29,192 nucleotides of DNA from Theodoxus fluviatilis (GCA_034096865.1 JAWQFJ010017550.1:1-29192); one strand, 5' to 3'; shown: positions 18,201 to 28,255, counted from the stretch's first letter. Numbers and translations are program-made. Notes: a model not told the origin generated them from the letters alone.

Positions 18201-20475
18201 GAGGAGAGGAGGGAAGAGAGAAGGAGGAGGAGGAGAGAGAGGAGGAGGGAGAGAGAAGGAGAGAGGAGAGAGGAGAGGAGAAAGAGGAGTGAGGAGAGAA
18301 GAGGAGCAGAGGAGAGGAGAGGAGCAGAGGAGAGAGGAGAAGAGAGGAGAGAGGAGAGAGGAGGAGAAGGAGAAGAGAGAGGAAGAGAGAGGAGAGGGAG
18401 AGGAGAAGCAGGAGAAGAGAAGAGAGGAGAGGAGAGAGGAGAGGAGAGAGGAGAAGGAGGGGAGGAAGAGGAGGAGAGGGAGAGAGGAAGAGAGAGGAAG
18501 AGGAGGAGGAAGGAGGGAAGAGAGAGGAGAGGAGAAGAGGAAGAGGAAGAAGAAGAGGAGGAGGAGGAGAGGAAGAGGAAGAGAGGAGAAGGAGGAGGAG
18601 GAGGAGGAGAAGAGGGAAGAGGAGAGGAGGAGGAAGAGAGGAGAGGAGAGGAAGAGGAGAGAGGAGGAGGAGAGGAGGAAGAGGAGAGGAGAGAGAGAAG
18701 AGAGGAGGAGGAGAGGGAGAAGAGGAGAGAGGAAGAGGAGGGAGAGGAGGAGAGAGGAAGAGAAGAGGAGGAGGAGGAGGAGGAAGAGAGAAGAGGAGAG
18801 AGGAGGAAGAGAGAAGAGGAGGAGAGAGGAGAGAGGAGGAGGAAGGAGAGAGGAGGAGGAGGAGAGAAGAGGAGAGGAGGGGAAGAGAGGAGAGAGGAAG
18901 AGGAGGGAGAGGAAGAGGAGGAGGAGGAGGAGAGGAGGAGGGAGGAGGAGAGAGAGGAGAGGAAGAGAGGAGGAGGAGAGGAGGAGAGGAGGAGGAGAGG
19001 GAGGAGGAAGAGAGGAGAGAGGAGAGGAGGGAGAGAGGAGAGGAGAGAGGAGAGAGAGGAGAGGAAGAGAAGGAGGAGAGGAGAGGAGGAGGGAGGAGGA
19101 GGAGGAAGAGAGAGGAGGAAGAGAGGAAGAGGAGGAGAGGAGGAGAGAGGAGGGAGAAGAGGAGAGGAGGAGGAGGAGAGAGGAAGAGGAGGAGGAAGAG
19201 GAGGAGAAGGGAGGGAGGAGAGGAGGAGAAGGAGGAGAGGAAGAGAGGAGGAGGAGAGAGGAAGAGAGGAGGAGGAAGGAGGGAGGAGGAAGAGAGAAGA
19301 GGAAGAGAGGAGAGAGGAGAGAAGGGAGGAGAGGGGGAAGAGAGGAGGGAGGAAGGAGAGAGAGGGGAGAGGAGGAGGAGAGAAGAGGAGGGAGAGAGAG
19401 GAGAAGAGGAAGAGAGGAGGAGGAGAGGAGAGAGAGGAGGAGAAGAGGAGGAGGAGGAGGAGGAGGAAGAGGAGAGAGGAAGAGATGAGAGAGGAAGAGA
19501 GGAGAGAGGAAGAGAGGAGAGAGGAAGAGGAGGAGGAGAGTAGAGAGGAGTAGGAGAGAGGAGGAGGAGGAGAGGGGAAGAGGAGAAGGAGAGAGGAGGA
19601 GAAGGAGAAGAGGAGGAGGAGAGAGGAGGAGGGAGGAGGAGGAGAGAAGGAGGAGAAGGAAGAGGAGGAGGAGGAGAGAAGAGAGGAGGAGAGGAGAGGA
19701 GGAGAGAGGAGGAGGAGAGGAGGAGAGAGGAGGAGGAGAGAGGAGAAGGAGGAGGAGGAGGAGGAGAGGAGAGGAGGAGGGAGGACAGAGGAGAGAGGAA
19801 GGAGGAGGAGGAGAGAGAAGGAGAGAGAGGAGGAGGAGAGAGGAGGAGGAGAAGAGGAGGAGAGAGGAGGAGGAGGAGGAGAGAGGAGGAGGAGGAGGAG
19901 AGAGGAGGAGGAGAGAAGGAGGAGGAGGAGAGAGAGGGAGGAGGAGGAGGAGGAGGAGGAGGAGGAGGAGGAGGAGGAGAGGAGGAGGAGGAGGAGGAGG
20001 AGGAGGAGAAAGGAGGAGGAGGAGGAAGAGAGAGGAGGAGGAGAGAGGATGAGGAGGAGAGAGGATGAGGAGGAGGAGAGGGGAGGAGGAGAGAGAGGAG
20101 GAGGAGAGGAGGAGGAGAGAGGAGGAGAAGGAGGAGGAGAGGAGGAGGAGGAGAGAAGAGGAGGAGAGGGGAGGAGGATAGGGGAGGAGGATAGGGGAGG
20201 AGGAGAGGGGAGGAGGAGAGGGGAGGAGGAGAGGGGAGGAGGAGAGGAGAGGGGAGGAGGAGGAGAGGAGGAGGAGGAAGAGGAGAGGAGAGGAGAGAGG
20301 AGGAGGAGAGGAGGAGGAGGAGGAGGAGAGGAAGAGGAGGAGGAGGAGGAGGAGAGGAGGAGGAGGAGGAGGAGAGGAGGAGGAGAGGAGGAGGAGAGGA
20401 GGAGGTGGAGGAGGAGTAGGAGGAGGAGGAGGAGGAGGAGGAGAGAGGAGGAGGAGGAGGGAGGAGGAGGAGGAG
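15219..20475. repeat. 5.26-kb homopurine:homopyrimidine tract
   Basis: The plus strand consists of GGA, GAGA and GGAGA words, with only about forty pyrimidines by eye in over 5 kb. The stretch 18,410-19,485 shows none by eye, over 1 kb of uninterrupted purine. The right end is regular (GGA)n. No stop codon can occur in a strand lacking T, or in its complement, so frames of up to 1,912 codons (Ser/Leu/Pro-rich on the minus strand, Arg/Glu/Gly-rich on the plus) are artefacts. Such DNA forms intramolecular triplexes (H-DNA) under supercoiling. Confidence 0.97.
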
Positions 20476-20575
20476 GTGGTGGTGGAGGTGGTGGTGGAGG
20501 TGGAGGTGGAGGTGGTGGTGGAGGTGGTGGTGTGGTGGTGGTGGTGGTGTGGTGGTGGTGGTGGTGGTGGTGGTG
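20476..20575. repeat. GGT/GGA trinucleotide block
   Basis: About 100 bp of GGT with interspersed GGA units, ending sharply at GGTGAGTCAATG. It directly continues the purine tract, as if A-to-T changes had spread in a (GGA)n array. Confidence 0.95.
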
Positions 20576-21088
20576 AGTCAATGAAGTCAGCGCTAACTTT
20601 ACCTGCACTACCGCATGTGCAGTAATAACTGTGAAAAGTCAAATTCATAATCTGTGCTTAAAACAGTACCTGCTTGTCAGCCGGAATTTCTAAAACTGAA
20701 CTTTTGTGCAAAATAATGTTTCCCTGGTGTCATTTTGTATGTCAAATGGTTGATTTTGTAAAGAATGTACAATTTACTTTTTCATAATCTCCGGTATCAT
20801 ATGACTTGCATTCTTTCAAAGTAATTTCCCTTCACAAAAATCACTACTACACGCGAACAGTTTAGTTCTGTAGTCCTTTTCAAATAACCTTTGAGAAGAA
20901 AATAATTTAGATCGTGTAGCAAGCAAGGAATATTCGTCGTGAATACCCTATACTTTGTTGGTGAACAATGCGGAAATCACTTTAGTCATTACTTGCTTGA
21001 CCTCGCAACAAGAATACGTGAACAATAAAGAAATATGCTCACATGTGGCCGGGCACACATGAATATACATAACTGACGTCACACTTAC
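20576..21088. other. AT-rich presumed intron, no exon called
   Basis: About 510 bp directly downstream, on the minus strand, of the Ig exon's splice donor. No convincing exon on either strand. It would be the start of the intron that runs into the polypyrimidine tract. Confidence 0.45.
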
Positions 21089-21370
21089 CAAACACTTGCA
21101 GATGAAGGCCTTCTTCATTGGTGAAGAGGCCAGGACCTCCACACTGGTAGTAGCCTGCATCCTGTCGTGTCACGTGGTTCAGCCTGAGAACCGATCCAGT
21201 CTGACTTTTGATGGTCTTGCCGTCCTTGTACCAGTTGTTAAAACGGGGAGGGGTGACGGGTTCTGCACCAGACTGCAGAGGGAGACATTCCATTGACGTG
21301 TCCCCTCCCTCCCGTGCCACCTCAGTTCCAGTCACTCTGTACCTGGCAGGTGCTGGTGCTGCATCTCCAC
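21089..21370 (-). CDS. Immunoglobulin-domain exon (phase 1/phase 1)
   Basis: Minus strand. The acceptor TTTTTCTGTCCTGCCAG ends at 21371 and the donor TTTG|GTAAGT lies at 21089/21088. The 282-nt exon enters and leaves in phase 1. It encodes GDAAPAPARYRVTGTEVAREGG, then the B-strand Cys in DTSMEC, the C-strand Trp in NNWYKDGKTI, an E-strand SVLRLNHV, and the F-strand motif DAGYYQC, ending G-strand-like in LHLQVF. That is one complete Ig (I-set or V-like) domain of about 94 residues. Phase 1-1 single-domain exons are the classic shuffling unit of extracellular Ig proteins. No other exon of the gene is firmly identified here, so the gene (adhesion receptor, FREP-like or other) cannot be named. 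Confidence 0.85.
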
Positions 21371-21923
21371 CTGGCAGGACAGAAAAACGGAAACAAAAAA
21401 CTCGTCACTCTGATTGCACTGGTTTTGCTCTATATGCAGAATATCTTGTGCGTGTGTAGCTAGGTGGAAGTGTTTACAGTATAAAAGAGGCGTGATTTTG
21501 TTTTCTCGATCTGTACGGGGACGTGTTCCTGCCTGATACTTGAATGTCTCTATAAATGTGGCGGTTGTCCAGAATCAGTTAAATCCATACGCTTGAACCC
21601 TAAATGACTCGTTCAAAACTGTTTTCCTGTCCCCTGCGGAATATTGGCTATGTGTGAGAAAGTATAAATGAAGGCCTACTGACGGATTTTCCGGCAACCA
21701 TTTTGTAGCCACACAAAGACCCTCAAACTTGGTTTCACGTCACTACAAAACACGTGGACGACGGTTTTACTGCCAGTTAGACGTTTTGATTGAAATAGAT
21801 CTTACAGTGGGTACACACACTTGACAAACTTTGATACCGGCTAAATAATGTTCATATACAGACAAAATGTGTATTACAAATATGTATCTCAGCCTTGACC
21901 ACACACAGTTATCCAGAATGTAA
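21371..21923. other. Unique DNA upstream of the Ig exon, no gene seen
   Basis: Presumed intron of the Ig gene. No repeat, long frame or exon with both splice sites that I can support. Confidence 0.5.
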
Positions 21924-22072
21924 CCTGGGGCGGGTTTCAAAATGCGAAGATCTCGGTAGATCTACGCAGATCTCGCCGAATGGGCAGTTTCATTCTTTGC
22001 TTGCTAGCGAACCAATCGTAGACGAGCGTAGATTGAGCGAGGCAGCTTGAGAGATGCCTAGCTTTTAAGATT

Positions 22073-22116
22073 CAAGATGGCGGACAGCATCAGTACAGTG
22101 CGCGCCGCCATCTTGG
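22073..22116. promoter_or_regulatory. Inverted pair of YY1-like sites
   Basis: CAAGATGGCGG (22073-22083) and GCCGCCATCTTGG (22104-22116) are near-consensus YY1 sites (AAGATGGCGGC) facing opposite ways. Their centres are about 32 bp apart, three helical turns. Binding is not shown by sequence alone. Confidence 0.5.
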
Positions 22117-22134
22117 AGACAAAAGTTCGGCGTG

Positions 22135-22309
22135 GATGCGTCGACCTGCATTCGATGTGTAAAATGTAAAAGCTTCCACGACCTATTGATGCATTCAACA
22201 TACACCTTTGATAAATTAATGCTGTGCATGGCTTATATTTTCTTTGGATGGGTTGCTAGTATCTCGAAATAGAGCGTTTTCTGAGTGAACCGGCAACACG
22301 TCGGCCATT
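22135..22309. repeat. Shared internal module, copy 1
   Basis: From GATGCGTCGACCTGCATT to CGGCCATT. It aligns in the same orientation with 24216-24391, sharing CACGACCTATTGATGCATTC, TTTGATAAATTAATGCTGT and TTTTCTTTGGATGGGTT. Non-coding. Confidence 0.9.
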
Positions 22310-22452
22310 GAAATGTGGCTAGTTCACCTCTTGTCGTGACGTCTACGCATGCGCATTAGTTCGTCACGTTGGGTAGTTTCTTTTTTAGCTAGCTCTTACT
22401 GCGAAGCAAGATCTTGCGACCAAGATTGACTACCTATTTTAAAACCCGCCCC

Positions 22453-23561
22453 TGTAAAGCTGTTCTTTTACAACAAGGAGCACCGGACCGATCACTGCAT
22501 CTCTAATAATGAAAAGTTAATACTAGTAAGTAAACGTAATGAGCGTAATCGTGACTCCACAAAAGCAGCAGTCATATGGATGAATTGCAATGCAAAAGTT
22601 CCTAGGTTTTTTTCTCTGGCCTACCTAAGAAAAATACGTACAGTTTTTTAATATTTATTTTGTCTGAGTTTGAGGGGATGAAAGTGAGAAAGATCCAGAA
22701 AAAATCACCTAAGGCTACACACTCTTTATGTTTTGTGTGCGTGAGAAGCATGCGACCGCACGAAAGCACGTGCATTTTTGGAGAGGAATCATGCTCGAGT
22801 TCAGTCTGAAATTGAAGACTTCTTTTCAACACTGAGGCCAACTTGTGTCGTGTGCATTTAACGACACAAAACACTGCACATGGTGAAGTAAGCTCAGGTG
22901 TAGCAATGTCTATTTCAACAGCACAACCAACACACAGCAACTTATTGCAGCACCTTCTACGAGTGTGCGTGCAAACTTGCGTTCAGCTTTGCACACGGCT
23001 CTATAAAGCCTCAAACTGACTGCGCATGCGTAAAAAAGGAACAGGCTCCCTCAAATAGCCAGCAGTCTATCTGCTGACGTCAATGTAACGGCACAGCCGT
23101 CAATCAACCAATCAGAAAAAAATCTCCGGAGGGAAACCGCACAGTTACATGATAGTAGCCACGTAGTATCATGTAGCCCAGGGAGACCAACTCATGAAGC
23201 AGACGAGAAGCCAACAGAAAATTCGCTTCGTCGTGTGTGCAACGAGCCTTCCCGATGTCACCGTGTCACGCTTGAGTTATCCCCGGTACTGAGCATATCC
23301 CTGCTAGCAGACTGCACAATGAGGTGGGCAGGCCATAAAGGGGCAGACGCCAGGGGAGGTGGAGAGGATGAAAGAAGGGATGGGGGTGGGGTTGGGGTCG
23401 AGGCAGAGACAGCCTGGGGAAGAAGTAAGGGACGAATCTAACCAGGTGTCCGCTATCTGACGGCACTCTGCTTTATGCAGACTGTCCGGCGGTTGCTTCG
23501 CAGTACACGTCCATTCCGACTTTCTCGGGGGAATAGTTACGTCACGTGACTGCAGTAACCA
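22453..23561. other. Unique DNA between two TIR elements, no gene seen
   Basis: About 1.1 kb. Frames of 66-112 codons are present but unremarkable. Scattered motifs: TATAAAG at 23002, the palindrome TGCGCATGCG (NRF1-like) at 23021-23030, CCAATCAG at 23108. They are not arranged as a convincing promoter. Confidence 0.45.
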
Positions 23562-24576
23562 GGGCTCTGATGCATGAAAGCCGACCAGTATAGTTGGTAA
23601 CGACGGCTCATTTGCCAACTTCCAAGTTGGCAACTATCGATGTCCGGTCCCTGAGATGCATAAAAGTCGACTTGGATCCGACTTCGAAGTTGCCAACAAA
23701 ACGTTGTGACGTAGTAACTAACTAGGGTGAATCCCGGGAATCCCGTCTTAGTGCGCATGTGCAAGCGTCTTTGGCTGTCGTCTGCTTGTTGGCAGATAAC
23801 GCATTATGTGCGCATGCAAGTCCTCGTGAAACTCATCTGCAGTTTCCAATATTTCATGGAGAGAAAATATAAATACATTGTATATATCTCCATTATCGAA
23901 CGCATCAAGATCATTAGTGTGGTTGATATTATGTCGCATCTCCTTCATTGCAGTTGCCGATCAAACACACACGTGAACGCTGTCATCTTTTGTGTTGACC
24001 TGATTTTACGCTCTCGCTCCAACCTCAGCTCGCACTTTTCCCACCAAACTCGTGAAACCCTGGCGTCCATCGACACACATTTTCTCAATTACAAAAATAA
24101 AGCAATTTAATCTGAACAGTGTTTTCATAACACAGATGCAATTTAAATGTATCGTTTTCATGGCATCAGACAACACTAGCTTTGTACACAATGTCAACAG
24201 ATGCTTCGACGTGTAGATGCGTCGACCTGCATTTCCATTTTTAAAATGTAGGAGCTTTCACGACCTATTGATGCATTCAACATACAGCTTTGATAAATTA
24301 ATGCTGTTAATGGCTTACATTTTCTTTGGATGGGTTTCTAGTATCCCAAAATACAGCGTTTTCTGTGCGAACCGAAGACAGGTCCGCCATTTAATAGTGC
24401 AAATAGTTGGTAACTACGAATTTAGTCTACCTCTTGATGTAGTCGAAATATCGTCGTCAACTACCGTCGAAATGACCGAAAGTCAGATTTCATGCATTGC
24501 AGACTGTGACGTTTAGTTGGCAACTGCCGTTCAGTTGGCAACTAAAGCTTTAGTCGGCTTTCATGCATCAGAACCC
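23562..24576. mobile_element. Non-autonomous TIR element 2 (about 1 kb)
   Basis: Left end GGGCTCTGATGCATGAAAGC (23562 on) is the inverted match of the right end, whose complement starts GGGTTCTGATGCATGAAAGC (24553-24576). 23 of 24 bp match, with weaker symmetry through AGTTGGTAAC/AGTTGCCAAC. A degenerate TIR-like string, GAGATGCATAAAAGTCGACT, recurs inside near 23654. GTTGGCAACT motifs recur as small inverted repeats near both ends. No transposase frame. It contains copy 2 of the module shared with element 1. The target duplication is not clear. Confidence 0.8.
24216..24391. repeat. Shared internal module, copy 2
   Basis: Same orientation and nearly the same length as 22135-22309, with moderate divergence. 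It lies towards the right of element 2, whose terminal repeats are unrelated to those of element 1. Confidence 0.9.
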
Positions 24577-24698
24577 AGACTAATGCCAGTAAATCTAACG
24601 GAACGTTTCTATTGCAGAGGTAGAGAAGGATGAATGACGCTAAAAGCGAGAGTGTTGACTTGGTTCTTCGTCATACGCAGTGGAATTAACTCATCAGT
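24577..24698. other. Short unique spacer
   Basis: About 120 bp between TIR element 2 and the GT array. TTTCTATTGCAG near 24,606-24,617 resembles an acceptor, but no exon follows. Confidence 0.4.
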
Positions 24699-24769
24699 CT
24701 GTGTTTGTGTGTATGTGTATGTAAGTGTGGTTTTTTTTGTGTGTTTGTGCGTGTATTTTGTATGTGTTT

Positions 24770-24813
<44 letters not shown>

Positions 24814-24814
24814 G

Positions 24815-24896
<82 letters not shown>

Positions 24897-25073
24897 AAGT
24901 GTGTGTGTGTGTGTGTAAGTGTGTGTGTGTAAGTATGTGTTTGTTGTGTGTGTGTGTGTTTGTTTGTGTGTGTGTGTGTGTGTGTGTAGGTGTGATTGTT
25001 TGTGTGTTTTTCGTTTATGTGTTTGTGCGTGTGTTTTGCATGTGTTTTTCAAATGTGTGTGTGTGTTTGCTTG

Positions 25074-25121
<48 letters not shown>

Positions 25122-25268
25122 TGTGTTTGTGTGTTTGTGTGTGTGTGATTGTTTGCTTCTGTGTGTTTTTCGTTGTTTGTGTGTTTGTATGTGTGTATGT
25201 GTGTGTGTGATTGTGTGCACGTGTGCATGTGTGTGTGTGTGTGTTATTGTGTAAGTGTGTGTGTGTCT

Positions 25269-25329
<61 letters not shown>

Positions 25330-25340
25330 GGTGTGTAGGT
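24699..25340. repeat. (GT)n microsatellite array, about 640 bp
   Basis: Long GT runs broken by GTTT, GTAT, GTAAGT and GCGT interruptions. Two blocks near 24,735-24,770 and 24,995-25,045 share the interruption pattern TTTTT-GTGTTTGTGCGTGT, suggesting internal duplication. Cys/Val (plus) and His/Thr (minus) frames of up to 266 codons are artefacts of the repeat. Confidence 0.97.
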
Positions 25341-26262
25341 GGGGAGGTAGGTGTTGAGATGGGGGCCTACGTCCAGCTCAACAAATGGAAAATGATGCGC
25401 AATACACACCTATCCGGGGGCAGTGAACCGTCACTGCACCACTGTGCACGCACATGGCCTCCCCTACTCAAACGTACCTGCAGGGGCAGCACGTGGTCCC
25501 CACTGTTCTGACGTATTCTCCCCTGGCGCAGCCGGCTCCTCGGCGGTATAACCGAGAAAAATGGACACTGGGCTCACTTAGCTTTGGTTGGCAACCACTC
25601 TGAGAGAAGGAAAGCTCTCACTCCAAACCCCCACTGCCTTGTGAGAGCCTCGAAAGAGGCACAGGCTATTAGAGGAAACCTATATAGAAAATTCGAAGTG
25701 GATCCTCTGAAGCGCTTTACCAGCTGACCCCACGACTATCCCGGCAACTCCTGCAGTCCAGGTGGTCGACAGAACGTGATGTCGTCATCCCTTTTGTCAT
25801 CAGCGGCCAGACCAAGAGGGGGGTCTTGGTGGATGGGCAGCCCACGGCCGCCATAGTACCCCTTGCCCAGGATTCAGTATCGCCATCTACCACGGACTTT
25901 GTTAACTTCTCACAAGTCCTGAGGAGATGGGCGAGTAACCACAGCAGCAGGTGCAAGATGGCACTGGGAGCTGCAAGTCACAGACCTGCACTCAGGCGAC
26001 CACAGTAGGATGGTCGCTCTCCATCTCGCCGAGGCAAGGGTGGAGCTCGGCAGCCGCTTTGGTGACGGAGCAGCTCTTTCTAGGGACAGCACTGCTCCCC
26101 TCACACGAGGAGGGGTCTGGAAATGGTGACCTAAAGGAGGTTTGCCATCACGTCCTGTCAGCCTACCGCAGCTGACTGGACATTTACATGCACCACTGTG
26201 GTCGAAACAGAATTATCACAGATGGCAAAATATTCCAGAAGAAGCGCTGATATATATGTGTT
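25341..26262 (+). mobile_element. Probable 5' region of a decayed non-LTR retrotransposon
   Basis: Non-repetitive sequence directly upstream of, and in the same orientation as, the endonuclease remnant. One frame is open from 25688 to a stop ending at 26008 and includes LSRQLLQSRWSTERDVVIPF, GQTKRGVLVDGQPTAAIVPL and FSQVLRRWASNH. I do not recognise it. By position it may be 5' UTR or a first-ORF remnant of the LINE. The left boundary is not determined. Confidence 0.35.
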
Positions 26263-26940
26263 GGTGCATGGAACATCAGGACACTCATGAACAACAACAG
26301 AAGAGACAGACCCGAGCGATGAACAGCACCAGTAGCAAGCGAATTGCAGATCTATAAGATCGACATTGCAGCCCTCGGCAAGATCCGTCTGGCTCAAACT
26401 GGGGAAATCGCAGAGCTTGCTGCTGGCTACACCTTCTGTTTTTGGAGTGGCGAGGCAGAGGAAGAGCCCCCAAAAAGCTGGAGTTGACTTTGCAGTTAGG
26501 ACAGCCCTCCTCAAGAGCCTGGACTCCCTGCCCATAGGGATAAGCGACCTAATGAACCTCCGGATGCCATTAAGCAACAACCAACACCTGTCATTGTTTA
26601 GTGTGTATGCCAACACTAAGACGTATAGCTGAGAGGACAAGGAGGTTATTCTGCCAAAGCCTTGGTGACATCATTCAGGCAGTGCCAAGAAAGGACAAGC
26701 TCCTGCTGCTAGGGGGTTTTAATGCCAGAGTGGGCAGTGACCACCGGTCATAGACAGGGGCTCTTGGTCCTCAAGGCACGGGTAAGGAGAACCCAGACGG
26801 CCGGCTGCTCCTCACCTTCTTCGCTGTACATGGCCTCACCATCAGGAACATCCTCTTCAAGCTGCCAGGCATACACAAGAAAACACGGATGCACCCCCGA
26901 TCCAAGCACTGGCGTTTAATTGACTATGTCACCACAACTC
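26263..26940 (+). pseudogene. LINE apurinic-like endonuclease domain, multiply broken
   Basis: Begins GAWNIRTLMNNNRRDRPER (family: xWNVRTL), then a stop, IDIAALGKIRLAQTGE, AGYTFCFWSGEAEE, a frame change, AGVDFAVRTALLKSLDSLP, FSVYANTKTYS-stop, and in another frame IIQAVPRKDKLLLLGGFNAR, VGSDH, a TAG stop at 26751-26753, FKLPGIHKKTRMHPRSKHWR and LIDYV. This is the exonuclease-endonuclease-phosphatase domain that nicks target DNA for LINE insertion, similar to the family often annotated craniofacial development protein 2-like. The usual GDFNARVG catalytic Asp is Gly here (codon 26715-26717). The reverse transcriptase part is absent. Confidence 0.85.
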
Positions 26941-27420
26941 GGAGCTGTGTAAAGTGACGATTGATTTAGCCTTGTAGTCTTGTATCAAGCACCACTCTGT
27001 GACAGACAATGCATGTTGCCTTAAGTGGTCGAAACATTTTTTGCGCCCTGCAAGTTTTGCTCATGTAATTACTTTGATATTTCTTTAGTACACATAAACT
27101 TGGCACAAAACGAAATTGCTACGTAGCAGACTGGCGGAAGGAGTAGACCCATAACTACACTGCAAACACGGTGCACACAGAGCCCCCTTAGACAACAGCT
27201 TCCCACTGTACTCAAGCTCTGACGTAGGTGGACTTTGTTTTCATTGCGACATCTGCCAATGCATGCCTAGAGCGTGCAGCACGCTGTCAGCAAGGGAAAC
27301 ATGAAACCCGAGCGTCTCCCCCAACTTGCACGTGTTCCTGCCAGGCCAGGCACCTCTGTGTACGCAGACCTCGTCACAACGGCTGCCCGGCACTCTGCCA
27401 GTAGCTCTTTGGGCAAGGAC
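26941..27420. other. Unique DNA, no gene seen
   Basis: Follows the truncated endonuclease. Frames are short and random-looking, and I see no repeat. Confidence 0.5.
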
Positions 27421-27662
27421 CACCCAACCCAACCCCTTAGCCCCAGCCCCTACTCCCACCTCTATGCTCTACCCAACCTTCCTACCCCCCACCCCTACAC
27501 CCAGCCCCTACTCCCACCCCCTCATCTCCTCACCCCCACCCACTCACCCTCACCCAATCACCCCCACCCCCCACCCTTCTCCCCTACCCCTCACCACCCA
27601 CCTCCTCACTCCTCCCCCTCCCACCCCAACCCCTACTCCTTCGCCCCACACCCTACCCCGTT
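27421..27662. repeat. C-rich low-complexity block
   Basis: CCCACCC, CCCTAC and CCCCTCAC words in irregular order, strongly C-rich on the plus strand. Pro/Ser/Thr/His frames of 112-131 codons are compositional. Confidence 0.9.
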
Positions 27663-28255
27663 GAGCTGAACAGACCTGGGAAACCCTCTGTGATGTAATT
27701 GTAGAAAGGCGCGAACCAACTATCCAATCAGCATGGCGCAACAAACTTTTGACGCGAAAATGACATCAGATCTATTAATATCGTCCTATGAAAGTATCGA
27801 CGCACACTCTATGTTTAGACACACGTTTTTAGTCGCGAGAAGCTCAATGACGCTGTGGGAAGCGACGTCTGCCGTGCGTTGCATAAGGCGAGCGCCCTAG
27901 GGCGTTCTGACCCACTTCCCCTCTTCTCCACGTGTCATGCATCCATCTTGGAAGGTAGTGCAACGTGCACGTAGCATCCGTGCGCAGTGTGTTGATAGAG
28001 CGTCGGTGGCACCTCTAGAACAGGAAGAGGCTCTTTGAAGACTGGCAACCTGTTGTCTTGGAGGACGGATTCTTCTGTTGTCTTTAATAAACACCAGGCA
28101 CTCCACCTCCTGTCTCACCATTTCCTCAGACTCCGCTCGAATTCGGCAGTCTTAGACGGAGACACGAGATGTAAAGAATGTGTGACATAATTCGCAACGA
28201 AACAGAGAAGTTGACGACCGACTGACTCCACCTTTCCCCCTCACCCCTCACCCTT
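27663..28255. other. Unique DNA with weak promoter and poly(A)-like motifs
   Basis: AGGCGCGAAC (27,707 on), CCAATCAG (27,724 on) and TGACGCGAAAATGACATC (27,750 on) resemble E2F, CCAAT and CRE-type sites clustered within 70 bp. AATAAA lies at 28086-28091. No coding frame of note, so a gene is not called. Confidence 0.35.

Larger units (their letters stand above)
21924..22452. mobile_element. Non-autonomous TIR element 1 (MITE-like)
   Basis: Ends carry inverted GGGGCGGGTTTCAAAAT (21927-21943) and ATTTTAAAACCCGCCCC (22436-22452), 16 of 17 bp complementary, followed by weaker symmetry around AAGATCT. TGTAA flanks both ends (21919-21923 and 22453-22457), a possible 5-bp target duplication. The body is about 530 bp and non-coding. 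It holds two inverted YY1-like sites, CRE-like TGACGTC, a palindromic GCATGCGC, and a ~175-bp module also found in element 2. No transposase is present, so the superfamily is not assigned. Confidence 0.75.

Noticed and set aside
20585..20640. Minus-strand 26-nt microexon between TTTTCACAG and GCAG|GTAAAG next to the Ig exon
   Set aside because: Too short, its length is not a multiple of three, it would break the phase-1 frame of the Ig gene, and nothing supports it.
14910..20648. Minus-strand open frame of 1,912 codons rich in Ser, Leu and Pro, and overlapping large frames
   Set aside because: A polypyrimidine strand cannot contain TAA, TAG or TGA, so openness is automatic. Frames on both strands are equally long and no domain is visible.
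23002..23115. Promoter from TATAAAG, NRF1-like palindrome and CCAATCAG
   Set aside because: CCAAT lies downstream of the TATA-like box for either reading and no exon or initiator follows, so the motifs are probably chance.
24609..25409. His/Thr-rich 266-codon minus-strand frame
   Set aside because: Translation of a GT/CA microsatellite.
28128..28145. CTCGAATTCGGCA string resembling a cloning adaptor
   Set aside because: Only about a dozen bases match and the flanks continue as ordinary genomic sequence, so contamination is not supported.
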